A stretch of DNA of 10,361 nt from DATDCV01 sp036524155 (GCA_036524155.1 DATDCV010000334.1:1-10361); one strand, 5' to 3'; counted from the first letter of the stretch, positions 1-6,975 are shown. Notes: generated by a model from the sequence alone, not told the origin. Made by a program: numbers and translations.

Positions 1-138
1 GAGTGCGGGCAGCCGGCTGTCCACGGGTCGCGCTGCCTCAAACACCTGGTGAAGGCACGGGAACGACAACGGCAGAAACGCGGCCTCAAAAGGCGTTACT
101 ATAACACCCTCAGCTATCGGCTTGAAGCGGCTGCGTAA
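1..138 (+). CDS. C-terminal fragment of a small Cys/His (putative zinc-binding) protein
   Basis: Frame 1 is open from the window edge to a TAA at 136-138, leaving 45 residues; the start lies outside. The visible part begins ECGQPAVHGSRC and continues LKH, giving Cys2, Cys12 and His15 in a C-x9-C-x2-H arrangement. A basic stretch (KARERQRQKRGLKRR) and a short tail ending LEAAA follow. A further Cys just upstream would complete a zinc knuckle of the CxxC...CxxH kind; this is inferred, because that part is cut off. The basic stretch would suit nucleic-acid contact, but I do not recognise a named family. The gene converges on the secreted protein gene to its right, with a hairpin between them. 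The fragment is short, so it could be a chance open frame, but its composition and the terminator behind it favour a real gene. Confidence 0.5.
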   Translation, partial: ECGQPAVHGSRCLKHLVKARERQRQKRGLKRRYYNTLSYRLEAAA

Positions 139-176
139 ACTCGCTGCCAGAGCAACCGCCTCAACCGGACACAAAC

Positions 177-205
177 AGGGCCGTCCGCAACTCGCCGACG
201 GCCCT
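177..205. terminator. Hairpin terminator candidate between convergent genes
   Basis: GGGCCGTC (178-185) and GACGGCCC (197-204) are perfect inverted copies around an 11-base loop, and an outer A-T pair (177/205) makes the stem 9 bp. It lies between the stop of the left fragment (138) and the stop of the - strand secreted protein gene (234). T-runs are poor on both sides: TT on the + side and TGTTTGTG on the - side. A bidirectional terminator is therefore inferred from position and stem strength rather than from a classic U-tract. Confidence 0.55.
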
Positions 206-233
206 TCGAATTAGGGTCAATCTCGCCCCTGTT

Positions 234-3200
234 CTATGGCCGAGCGCGATAGAATTTGGCGCCCGAACCAGGCGTTACCTTGTAGGAGGGAGCCACGGCA
301 TTCGGGACGTCGCTCCACCCGCCGCTTACCGAGGTGGATTCCTGCAGAATGCCGGTTGTCCACCTGATTTCGAGCTGGGTGCCCGACCACCCGATCTGCA
401 GCGGAGGCAACGGTCCCACCGGTCCAGTGAAGCCGTAGGGACGGGGAACCGTGGCGTTGTAAGCGCCTTTGCTGAGATAAAAGTCGTCGAAGAGCGCACT
501 GGTGGCGGCGTTTTGCCCCATCACCACCAATTTATCCAAGATGGGGCGCATCCCGCCAAGAACGGGGTCGATGGCATACAGGTCGCGGTCGCTGACGTAA
601 TCCTGGAACAGAAGTGTGCGGGCCCCAGCGCCATCTTTTTGGGTATAAACCGAGAACGTGTCCGAAGCGTAGTCGGGCACTCCCATAGTGGCATTGGTGA
701 TATCAATCCACACATTGTAGACCGTGTTGGTTTGGATCGGCTCTGGAGGGTAGCTAATCCCGCCGCCGGGATAGTTGCGGGCGCCGAGGTACCAGGCGTT
801 GGTCATGATCCCAACAAGGTCGTTCGTCATTGACGTGGGATACAATACCGACCCGATATTCGAGAATTCATCACCATAATTCCGCTGCGTCTTGTCCGTC
901 AGACCCACAATGTTGGTAATTGTCGCGGGAGAATCGTTCGTAACGATGATGCGGAAGAACAAACTGCAGACGCTTGCTTCCGGGATGGTCAGATCCTGCA
1001 GGTTAAGGTACACAATGCTGTCGCTCGTCGTGGTCCTGAGAACCCGGTTCCCGCCAAAGTCAAGTATCTGAGCGGAGTTCCCCCGGGGATCGATCCAGTA
1101 CCCGGTGCTAAAGACCGGGCCGACAGGGTACCGATCGAAGTTGTCGAGTAGGGCCCAGCCGGGGGCTATGGCGTCCACGACCGCAACGGTGGTAGTGGCG
1201 GTCAGCGTATCCACCCCACGCTTCACCGTAAGCACGTAAGTGGTGTCGTTCGTCAAGGTTACTGAGGTGGCGCCGAGGCCCACAACCGTTTTGCTCGTAA
1301 CATCACCAACCCCCTGGTCAATCGTGACCTGGGTTGCGTCTTTGCTGACGTCCCAACGCAACACTGTGGATCCGCCCGTAGCCACGGCCGGCAGGTCCGC
1401 CTTGAACGAGTTGATTGCGAGCGGTTGCAGCCGTGAGGGCGCGTTGGTGACTTGAGTCACTTGCAGGATCTGGATTTCCTGCGGAGTGAGGGCGCGGTCC
1501 CACACCGCAACTTCATCAATGTTACCGGTGAACCAAGCGGAAGCCTGGGCACGCAGAATACCCCCGATCGAGGTGGTATTCGGGGTCAGCGGTCTCATGG
1601 GATAGAGAACGACGGGATCCTTTGCGCCGTCGATGAACAGGTAGGCCTTCATTTGCCCGCCGCCGATATCTCGGTGCACGTAAGCGATGTGATGCCAATT
1701 GGCATAGTCGAAGACTTGAGCTGTCGAATGCCGGTGGTCACCGGCGGTCGCCCCGGAATCGTTACGGATATAGTTGTCAACCGATGCGTCGAAACCGGTT
1801 GTGCGATTATCGGTGCCGATATTAAACAAGGTGCTTCCTTGGGCGGTGGAGGCTTCGGAGAAAACGCGGTGGTCGGTTTGGTAACCGCCCATCACCCAGA
1901 GCGACACCGTGAAGTTAGACTTGCTGTAGATAGGGAGGTCCTCGCCCGGCTGGTCGATGCGCTGGAGGATCGTCTGGCTCGCGTTATCAAACTGGAAGGC
2001 GTTACCCCACTTGCCTGGAACCACATTGGTCAGGCCCATGTTCACCAGCGTCATGTCGTAACCGCTGACCAGATCAACGGTTTTGTTTCCCACGACCTCA
2101 TTGAGCGGCCAATAGGAAATGATGCCGTTAGTGATGTTGGCCGAAGGCAGAACGGCGAACTCGAGCCGCGCGACCGCGCTGGTGGCACTGCCATACGGAT
2201 TTGTCGCCACCACATGGTACCCTCCGGCATCTTGCGCCACCAGGCTGGGAAGGGCGTATGTCAGGCCGGTCGCCCCGGCAATCGGCGCTTCATCCTTGTA
2301 CCATTGGTAGGAGATTGGGTCGGTGCCGAACACCGTTGGAGCGAACGTCCAGGTATCGCCATCCCATAAATTGGTCAAGAGTGTCGGCGTTAGGCTCACC
2401 TGCGGCGCGCTTTTTGAGAGCAGGTAATCGACGGCATTTAGAAACAACTTCTGGCCATCCGGCAACAGGTCAAAGATACCGGCGCCCTCGCCCGTGAGGC
2501 CACTGTGCTCGCGGCTGCCAGTGAAAAAAACGAGCCGTTTGTTTCCCAGATAATTGGTCTGGCGCGCGGTGAGCCCCTGCGGGAACTCGCCGATGACCAT
2601 GCCTCCGGCGGCCGCTCCGGCGCCCACGGTGGCGAGTGTCATTCCTCCCGTGATAATCGCTGAAGTGTTCACCGAGATGCCGCGTTCCACATTAGTTACC
2701 CCCGTTGTCGCATTGGTGAAGATGACGATCTGCGCGTATGGGTTGACCATCAGATTGTTGGCGTCCAACGCGATGCCCGAGAACATCGGATGGGAGGGCT
2801 GTATCACCCGCAAACGCATCGGGTCGCTGTTGGCGTCGGTCACACTGTCGCCGGTGGTTATCCCCAGGCGGCTGCCCCGAGTCAGATACCCATTCACGAT
2901 CATCATGGGAGCCGTGATGCCGTTCCAATCCGCCGGACTGGGTTCGTTCTGAAAATTGCCGCTGGGATTGGAACGGCTCAGAATCACCAGGTCGGCGGTA
3001 TTCAACACATTAGTGTCCGGGGTGGCGGTGGTGAGGTAACGGGTCACGGTGTGCCCATTGGCAGCCAACAACCGTGTGTAGCCGGCGTCCGGCGCATTGG
3101 TAAACCCGGCCGTCGACGCGTTCGCCGAAGGCGTGTCGTCAGCGGAATGGAAGCTCACCCAGTAGATGTTGGCGGCTGAGAGTAAGAATACTGGCCAGAA

Positions 3201-3236
3201 CAACGTCGCCAGTCCGATGGCTAATTTCTTCTTCAT
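234..3236 (-). CDS. Secreted multidomain Ig/LamG protein
   Basis: A 1000-residue exported protein of unknown function. Residues 1-22 form a signal peptide: KKK, then a hydrophobic stretch from LAIGLATLF to FLLSAA, with cleavage probably near SAA/N. Residues 24-272 resemble a Rossmann-like or class I amidotransferase-like (ThuA-type) fold, with DLVILSRSN, MMIVNGYLTRG and LVFFTGSREHSG; no catalytic triad is obvious. Residues 277-362 are an Ig-like domain (ISYQWYKDEAPIAGAT, DAGGYHVVATNPYGSATS). Residues 371-592 are a LamG/concanavalin-like domain (FTVSLWVMG, NWHHIAYV, GNIDEVAVWDRALTPQEI). Residues 604-687 look like another beta-sandwich and 695-922 like a second jelly roll. The last ~55 residues, ending AKFYRARP, match a C-terminal module common in verrucomicrobial secreted proteins. 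The start is the ATG at 3236: the TTG ten codons upstream would put RKSTTIQLT ahead of the signal peptide. Carbohydrate or surface binding is an inference from the LamG and Ig folds. Confidence 0.85.
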   Translation of the reverse strand: MKKKLAIGLATLFWPVFLLSAANIYWVSFHSADDTPSANASTAGFTNAPDAGYTRLLAANGHTVTRYLTTATPDTNVLNTADLVILSRSNPSGNFQNEPSPADWNGITAPMMIVNGYLTRGSRLGITTGDSVTDANSDPMRLRVIQPSHPMFSGIALDANNLMVNPYAQIVIFTNATTGVTNVERGISVNTSAIITGGMTLATVGAGAAAGGMVIGEFPQGLTARQTNYLGNKRLVFFTGSREHSGLTGEGAGIFDLLPDGQKLFLNAVDYLLSKSAPQVSLTPTLLTNLWDGDTWTFAPTVFGTDPISYQWYKDEAPIAGATGLTYALPSLVAQDAGGYHVVATNPYGSATSAVARLEFAVLPSANITNGIISYWPLNEVVGNKTVDLVSGYDMTLVNMGLTNVVPGKWGNAFQFDNASQTILQRIDQPGEDLPIYSKSNFTVSLWVMGGYQTDHRVFSEASTAQGSTLFNIGTDNRTTGFDASVDNYIRNDSGATAGDHRHSTAQVFDYANWHHIAYVHRDIGGGQMKAYLFIDGAKDPVVLYPMRPLTPNTTSIGGILRAQASAWFTGNIDEVAVWDRALTPQEIQILQVTQVTNAPSRLQPLAINSFKADLPAVATGGSTVLRWDVSKDATQVTIDQGVGDVTSKTVVGLGATSVTLTNDTTYVLTVKRGVDTLTATTTVAVVDAIAPGWALLDNFDRYPVGPVFSTGYWIDPRGNSAQILDFGGNRVLRTTTSDSIVYLNLQDLTIPEASVCSLFFRIIVTNDSPATITNIVGLTDKTQRNYGDEFSNIGSVLYPTSMTNDLVGIMTNAWYLGARNYPGGGISYPPEPIQTNTVYNVWIDITNATMGVPDYASDTFSVYTQKDGAGARTLLFQDYVSDRDLYAIDPVLGGMRPILDKLVVMGQNAATSALFDDFYLSKGAYNATVPRPYGFTGPVGPLPPLQIGWSGTQLEIRWTTGILQESTSVSGGWSDVPNAVAPSYKVTPGSGAKFYRARP

Positions 3237-3268
3237 GGTTAATTGTATTGTGGTTGATTTTCGCAATG

Positions 3269-3295
3269 CTCATATCAGCCCGAGCGCAATGTCAA
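3269..3295 (-). promoter_or_regulatory. Candidate sigma70-type promoter of the secreted protein gene
   Basis: On the - strand a perfect TTGACA (3290-3295) is followed after 15 bases by TATGAG (3269-3274), a 4/6 match to TATAAT. The spacing is shorter than the usual 16-18. It lies 32 bases upstream of the ATG at 3236, which is a suitable position. The -35 box is good and the -10 box is mediocre. Confidence 0.35.
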
Positions 3296-3413
3296 ATCGT
3301 AAAACGTTCGGCTTCAAACCTCCGGCTTTCAGAGCGGTCTTAAACCTCTAGTCTTTCGGAACACAGGCTCAAACCTGCCGGGGGCCAGTTCGGCGCGCTG
3401 GACTGCGTCGCTC

Positions 3414-3443
3414 ATCCGTGTTAATCCGTGTCCATCCGTGGTT
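3414..3443 (+). repeat. Three tandem ATCCGTG decanucleotide units (dispersed repeat)
   Basis: ATCCGTGTTA, ATCCGTGTCC and ATCCGTGGTT follow one another with an exact 10-base period. Read on the - strand this encodes a peptide of the type NHGWTRINTDE. From memory, that string turns up as spurious protein in many environmental bacterial genomes, which would mark a widespread intergenic repeat. The third unit contains the GTG used here as the aminotransferase start, so repeat and gene overlap by six bases. Confidence 0.75.
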
Positions 3444-4799
3444 GCTCGAACCAACACCCGCCGAACGCTGGCCCTCCTGCGCGCCTACGAGTCGCGCAAT
3501 GTCACTTTCCAGGAACCGGACGGTTCGTGGCCGATTGTGTGGGACCGTGCCCGGGGCGTTCATGTTTGGGATGCCGAGGGCAGGAAATACCTGGATCTCA
3601 CCGCAGCGTTCGGAGTCGCCGCGGCCGGCCACGCCAATCCACGCGTGGTAAAAGCCGGTCAGCGACAGATGGCAAAGCTTCTGCACGCGATGGGCGACGT
3701 CCACCCGCACCCCCTTAAAGCGCGCTTGGCGCGTGAGCTTAGCCGCATCACATTCGAACGGTGGCGTTCGCACAGCTCCGGCAAGGCAATCTTCTGCAAC
3801 TCCGGCTTCGAGGCGGTCGAGGCGGCTCTGAAAACCGCCATGCTGGCGACCGGCAAGCCCGGCGTAATCGCCTTTGAAGGCGCTTACCACGGCCTCGGTT
3901 ACGGCGCGCTTAACGCCACCCACCGCGGCCATTTCCGCGGCCCCTTTCTCAGCCAACTCGGCCAGTTCGGATACTTTGTGCCTTTCCCCTCCGTTGGACA
4001 GGCATCCCGCCCGTCTCTATCTAAAGCTCGCGACAGGATCACAGACAAACTGAACGGCTGTTTTACGGTTGAGAAGCAAATCCGCCGCCTGCTCCGCGCC
4101 AAAAAGATCGGCGCGATCCTCGTCGAACCGATCCAGGTCCGGGGCGGGATCAATATTCCCGACCCGCGGTTTCTGCCGATGCTGCGCCGCTTGTGTACCG
4201 AGCATGGCACCTTGTTGATCCTGGACGAGATTTACACCGGCTTTGGCCGGACTGGCCGTTGGTTCGCCTGCGAACACCCGGCGGTGGTGCCCGACCTGAT
4301 TTGCCTCGGGAAGGCGCTCACCGGCGGCTTCCCGCTCTCAGCCTGCGTCGGGCGCGCGGATTTGATGGACGCCGCTTGGCTCCCGTCGACTGGCGAGGCG
4401 ATACACACCAGCACATTCCTTGGCCATCCCGTTGGCTGCGCGATGGCGCTCGCCCAAATTCGCGAATTGAGCAACCGGGGACTGATCGAACGCAGTCGCA
4501 GACTCGGCGAGCACCTCTCATCGCTCCTGTTCTCGCACATCACGCAGACTTCAACCTGCTCATCTCGCGGCCTCGGCTTGCTTGCGGGCGTCGAGTTGCT
4601 CACTTCCGCCGGCAAGCCAGCAACCGACGCCGCGCTGACCCTCATCAAACGGCTGCTGCACCAGGGATACATCTTTCTGCCTGAAGGCGAACACGCAAAT
4701 GTGATCAGCTTCACCCCGCCGCTGACGATCTCTCCCCGGCAGCTTCAGGACGCGGTCGAAGCCCTCGCCACCGTGCTGGACGATCTTGGCTGTGGTTGA
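3438..4799 (+). CDS. Class-III pyridoxal-phosphate aminotransferase
   Basis: A 453-residue fold-type I, class-III (omega) aminotransferase of the GabT/ArgD/HemL superfamily, a cytoplasmic PLP enzyme moving an amino group between an amine or amino acid and a keto acid. Visible landmarks are GVHVWDAEGRKYLDLTAAFGV (residues 40-60), the cofactor phosphate-binding NSGFEAVEAAL, the ring-stacking YHG, LDEIYTGFGRTG with the pyridine-contacting Asp263, and LGKALTGGFPLS with the Schiff-base Lys292. The 29-residue Asp-Lys spacing equals that of E. coli GabT. The substrate cannot be told from sequence. The start is uncertain: the GTG at 3438 lies in a tandem repeat with no clear ribosome site, but downstream starts would cut conserved sequence and no upstream ATG was found in this frame. 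A repeat-derived stretch (GQASRPSLS, from residue 187) interrupts the middle. rsmA follows 16 bases after the stop. Confidence 0.85.
   Translation: MVARTNTRRTLALLRAYESRNVTFQEPDGSWPIVWDRARGVHVWDAEGRKYLDLTAAFGVAAAGHANPRVVKAGQRQMAKLLHAMGDVHPHPLKARLARELSRITFERWRSHSSGKAIFCNSGFEAVEAALKTAMLATGKPGVIAFEGAYHGLGYGALNATHRGHFRGPFLSQLGQFGYFVPFPSVGQASRPSLSKARDRITDKLNGCFTVEKQIRRLLRAKKIGAILVEPIQVRGGINIPDPRFLPMLRRLCTEHGTLLILDEIYTGFGRTGRWFACEHPAVVPDLICLGKALTGGFPLSACVGRADLMDAAWLPSTGEAIHTSTFLGHPVGCAMALAQIRELSNRGLIERSRRLGEHLSSLLFSHITQTSTCSSRGLGLLAGVELLTSAGKPATDAALTLIKRLLHQGYIFLPEGEHANVISFTPPLTISPRQLQDAVEALATVLDDLGCG
3996..4018 (+). repeat. Intragenic palindromic repeat, copy A (in the aminotransferase gene)
   Basis: Arms GACAGGC (3997-4003) and GCCCGTC (4009-4015) flank a 5-base loop ATCCC, with one mismatch in the stem. 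The copy in rsmA has the same layout, with arms GACAGGC and GCCTGTC and loop TTCCT, and both are followed by TC. This copy is read in frame as GQASRPSL. How far the inserted sequence extends beyond the palindrome is unclear; similarity to ordinary aminotransferases seems to resume near the residues VEKQIRRLL. Confidence 0.65.
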
Positions 4800-4815
4800 C
4801 GATGTTTTCCCTTCG

Positions 4816-5760
4816 ATGACTCTCACCGAAATAAGGCGGCTCTTATCCGAGAGCGGACTTCGTCTCACAAAGTCGCTCGGGCAAAATTTTCTCCACGACC
4901 AGAACCAACTCCGCAAGATCGTCGCTGCGGCTGAACTCACGAAAACAGACAAGGTTCTCGAAATCGGTCCCGGCCTGGGACCCTTGACCGAGCTGCTGCT
5001 CAAAGCAGCCGGCGAAGTCCTCGCGATCGAAAAAGACGCCCGCCTGCTCGAGATTCTACGAGAACGCTTCCCCGCAGGACAGGCTTCCTGCCTGTCTCCA
5101 ATGGAAAGAACGGCGGCTCTGCGGAGGCAGGAACAACCGGACACGAATTCGCCGAACCAAAACAGAATAGCGATGGGCGGAAGGCCAGTCCTGCACTTGC
5201 TCCATGACGACGCGCTGGATTATCTCCAACGCGAGCCCCGCGATTGGAGTGACTGGAAAATGGTCTCCAACCTCCCCTACTCGGTGGCGTCACCGATTCT
5301 CGTTGAGCTGGCGCAAAGCGATCGAGGACCGCGGCGCATCGTAGCCACCTTGCAGATCGAGGTGGCTAGACGCCTCGCCGCCAAAGCCGATGACGCGGAT
5401 TATGGTGTTCTGACCTTGCTGGTGCAACTGAACTACCGGCCCTCCCTCCTTTCCAGGATCCCCGCGACCTGCTTTTACCCTGAGCCGGATGTTGATTCAG
5501 CCTGCGTATGCCTGGTGCGTCGCCCCGCCCCGCTGCTGGCGCCCAATCACCGCCCAGTGTTTGTCCAGATTGTCAAACAGGCCTTTTCGCAACGGAGGAA
5601 GATGATGCTGAAGCTCCTGAAGGCGCAATTCCCGGGGCCCGTCCTCGACGATGCATTCCAACGCGCCGGGCTGCCGCCGCAGGCCCGCGCCGAGTCGGTC
5701 AGCCTGGAACAATTCATTGGACTCACCCAAACCCTGGCCGGAGATTCAGGCCGTGACTGA
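4816..5760 (+). CDS. rsmA: 16S rRNA (adenine1518-N6/adenine1519-N6)-dimethyltransferase RsmA (KsgA)
   Basis: A 314-residue SAM-dependent enzyme that dimethylates two adjacent adenines in the 3'-terminal hairpin of 16S rRNA late in 30S assembly. Visible motifs are KSLGQNFLHD (19-28), the SAM-binding VLEIGPGLGPLTE (47-59), the acidic-loop Glu72 in LAIEKD, HDDALD (130-135), the catalytic NLPY (152-155), and CFYPEPDVDSACV followed by FSQRRKMMLKLL near the C-terminus. E. coli KsgA has 273 residues; the excess of about 40 is explained by residues 87-127, encoded by a palindromic element inserted between strands beta2 and beta3. All catalytic motifs survive, so the enzyme is probably active. The ATG at 4816 is preferred over an in-frame TTG at 4786, which would overlap the upstream gene. 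The Nudix start lies inside the 3' end, suggesting translational coupling. Confidence 0.95.
   Translation: MTLTEIRRLLSESGLRLTKSLGQNFLHDQNQLRKIVAAAELTKTDKVLEIGPGLGPLTELLLKAAGEVLAIEKDARLLEILRERFPAGQASCLSPMERTAALRRQEQPDTNSPNQNRIAMGGRPVLHLLHDDALDYLQREPRDWSDWKMVSNLPYSVASPILVELAQSDRGPRRIVATLQIEVARRLAAKADDADYGVLTLLVQLNYRPSLLSRIPATCFYPEPDVDSACVCLVRRPAPLLAPNHRPVFVQIVKQAFSQRRKMMLKLLKAQFPGPVLDDAFQRAGLPPQARAESVSLEQFIGLTQTLAGDSGRD
5074..5194 (+). repeat. Palindromic MITE-like element inserted in frame in rsmA
   Basis: The ends GCAGGAC (5074-5080) and GTCCTGC (5188-5194) are perfect 7-bp terminal inverted repeats. Similarity continues imperfectly inward: GGCTTCCTGCC on the left against GGCCTTCCGCC when the right end is read in reverse. 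Inside, GACAGGC (5078-5084) pairs with GCCTGTC (5090-5096) across loop TTCCT, and TTCCTGCCT (5085-5093) is perfectly complementary to AGGCAGGAA (5125-5133). The 121 bp carry no stop in the rsmA frame and account for almost exactly the length excess over E. coli KsgA. I see no convincing target-site duplication. Confidence 0.7.
5740..5743 (+). promoter_or_regulatory. Ribosome binding site that decides the Nudix start
   Basis: GGAG lies 9 bases before the GTG at 5753, inside the 3' end of rsmA. It supports that GTG over an in-frame ATG 102 bases further upstream. Confidence 0.5.
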
Positions 5761-6256
5761 CGAGATCTTCGACGTCGTCAACGAACGAGACGAGGTGGTC
5801 GGCCGCCTGTCGCGCCGCGAAGTGCACCGGCTGGGCCTGACGCACCGGGCGGTGCACGTGTTGGTCTTCAACGCGCGTCGCCAGGTCTTTCTCCAAAAGC
5901 GATCGATGAAGAAAGACCGTCAGCCGGGATTATGGGATTCGTCGGCGTCTGGTCACGTTGACAGCGGCGAAGGCTACGATGAGTGCGCGCGGCGTGAGCT
6001 GGCCGAAGAACTCGGGTTGGACCTGCGCACCCCTCTTGAACGGCTGTTCAAAATCGCGGCTGGCCCGGAGACGGACCAGGAGCACGTGTGGGTCTATCGG
6101 TGCGCGGCGGAAGGACCATTCACCCTGCACCCCGATGAAATCGAGACCGGGGATTGGTTTTCGCCTCCGGACGTGACGACCTGGATGTCCCAATGTCCTC
6201 AGGACTTCGCCAGCGCATTTCGCCATCTCTGGTTACGCCTCGCCATCGCGCCTTAG
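5753..6256 (+). CDS. Nudix hydrolase (YfcD/IPP-isomerase-like)
   Basis: A 167-residue Nudix-fold enzyme, expected to hydrolyse a nucleoside diphosphate linked to another group with Mg2+ or Mn2+; the substrate is unknown. The Nudix box is complete at residues 67-89: Gly67, five residues, Glu73, seven residues, then REL, A, EE, L, G, L. The N-terminal part (VVNERDEVVGRLSRREVH, then HRAVHVLVFNARRQVFLQKRS) resembles E. coli YfcD and the isopentenyl-diphosphate isomerase branch. True IPP isomerase is less likely, because I cannot see its catalytic Cys in the usual context: GH of the box is preceded by SAS. The GTG at 5753 has a GGAG upstream and overlaps the rsmA stop by 8 bases, so it is probably translated by coupling. 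An upstream in-frame ATG at 5651 would only add rsmA shadow sequence. Confidence 0.85.
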   Translation: MTDEIFDVVNERDEVVGRLSRREVHRLGLTHRAVHVLVFNARRQVFLQKRSMKKDRQPGLWDSSASGHVDSGEGYDECARRELAEELGLDLRTPLERLFKIAAGPETDQEHVWVYRCAAEGPFTLHPDEIETGDWFSPPDVTTWMSQCPQDFASAFRHLWLRLAIAP

Positions 6257-6276
6257 CCACGGGGCTGGAGCATAAC

Positions 6277-6305
6277 TTGACCTGCGCATTCCGCTCCGCT
6301 ACGTT
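6277..6305 (+). promoter_or_regulatory. Candidate promoter upstream of clpP
   Basis: TTGACC (6277-6282, 5/6 to the -35 consensus) is followed after 17 bases by TACGTT (6300-6305, 3/6 to TATAAT). It lies in the 64-base gap between the Nudix stop and the clpP start. The weak -10 box makes this tentative, but the gap is the only obvious place for an internal promoter in the + strand block. Confidence 0.3.
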
Positions 6306-6320
6306 GCCCCTCAGAGAATA

Positions 6321-6962
6321 ATGCTCGTTATGGATAATTTCTTAGTGCCGATGGTGGTGGAACAGACCGGCCGCGGCGAACGGGGGTATGACATTTACTC
6401 CCGCTTGCTGGTGGACCGGATCGTGTTCCTCGGGACGCCGGTGGACGACATGGTGGCCAATGTCATCATCGCACAACTGCTGTTTCTGCAGATGACCGAC
6501 CCCAAGAAGGACATTCATCTTTACATCAATTCCCCCGGGGGCAGCGTCACCGCCGGACTCGCGGTTTACGACACCATGCAATTCCTGACCTGCGACGTGA
6601 ACACCTATTGCATTGGCCAGGCCGCCAGCATGGGAGCAGTGCTGCTGTGCGGAGGCACCAAGGGCAAACGCTACGCCCTCCCCAATTCCAACATCATGAT
6701 CCACCAGGTGCTCGGCGGAGCTGAAGGCGCCGCTAGCGACGTCGAGATCCGCGTCCGCTACATGCTAAAGCTCAAGCAACGCCTCAACAGCATCATCTCC
6801 AAGCACACCGGCCGATCCATCGAACAGGTCGAGAAAGATTGCGACCGCGATAATTTCATGTCCTCCGAAGAAGCCAAGGCCTATGGCCTGGTAGACGAAG
6901 TGGTGCAGTCGCGCAAGGAGATCCCGGGCCTGGCCACCGTCACCAGTTCGGTTGTCCAGTGA
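6321..6962 (+). CDS. clpP: ATP-dependent Clp protease proteolytic subunit ClpP
   Basis: A 213-residue serine peptidase (family S14) that forms the double-heptamer chamber degrading proteins unfolded by ClpX or ClpA. The catalytic triad is visible as Ser103 in GQAASMGA, His128 in MIHQVLGG and Asp177 in DRDNFMSSEEA. The spacings of 25 and 49 residues equal those of E. coli mature Ser97-His122-Asp171. The substrate-binding strand and glycine-rich stretch LYINSPGGSVTAGLAVYD (67-84) are intact, and the length is normal. ATGs at 6321 and 6330 are both possible; AGAG at 6313-6316 sits rather close to the first. The short N-terminus lacks a long propeptide. clpX follows almost without a gap, so the two subunits are probably made together. 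Confidence 0.97.
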   Translation: MLVMDNFLVPMVVEQTGRGERGYDIYSRLLVDRIVFLGTPVDDMVANVIIAQLLFLQMTDPKKDIHLYINSPGGSVTAGLAVYDTMQFLTCDVNTYCIGQAASMGAVLLCGGTKGKRYALPNSNIMIHQVLGGAEGAASDVEIRVRYMLKLKQRLNSIISKHTGRSIEQVEKDCDRDNFMSSEEAKAYGLVDEVVQSRKEIPGLATVTSSVVQ

Positions 6963-6964
6963 CC

Positions 6965-6970
6965 GGAAGA
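6965..6970 (+). promoter_or_regulatory. Ribosome binding site that decides the clpX start
   Basis: GGAAGA, 5 bases before the GTG at 6976, begins just after the clpP stop. It favours this GTG (protein beginning MARPANITLC) over a TTG at 6952 that overlaps the end of clpP and has no evident ribosome site. Confidence 0.5.
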
Positions 6971-6975
6971 CATTT

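Noticed and set aside
1452..2369. Long + strand open frame (305 codons) opposite the secreted protein gene
   Set aside because: It is antisense to clear Ig and LamG domains, has no recognisable domain and reflects GC-rich codon bias.
3236..3266. Upstream TTG start for the secreted protein
   Set aside because: The ATG at 3236 begins directly with a good signal peptide; the extra ten residues would spoil it.
3312..3376. Three AAACCT motifs at 26-29 base intervals upstream of the aminotransferase
   Set aside because: The surrounding bases match poorly and the spacing varies, so this is not convincing as a repeat or operator array.
3414..3443. CRISPR-like or iteron-like array
   Set aside because: Only three contiguous 10-base units without spacers; too short for CRISPR, and there is no replication gene or AT-rich region nearby.
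3369..3956. - strand open frame (195 codons) opposite the aminotransferase, ending in NHGWTRINTDE
   Set aside because: It is a shadow of the aminotransferase joined to the translated tandem repeat; the peptide is a repeat signature, not a gene.
4786..4816. Upstream TTG start for rsmA
   Set aside because: It would overlap the aminotransferase end, and the ATG at 4816 gives the normal KsgA N-terminus just before KSLGQNFLHD.
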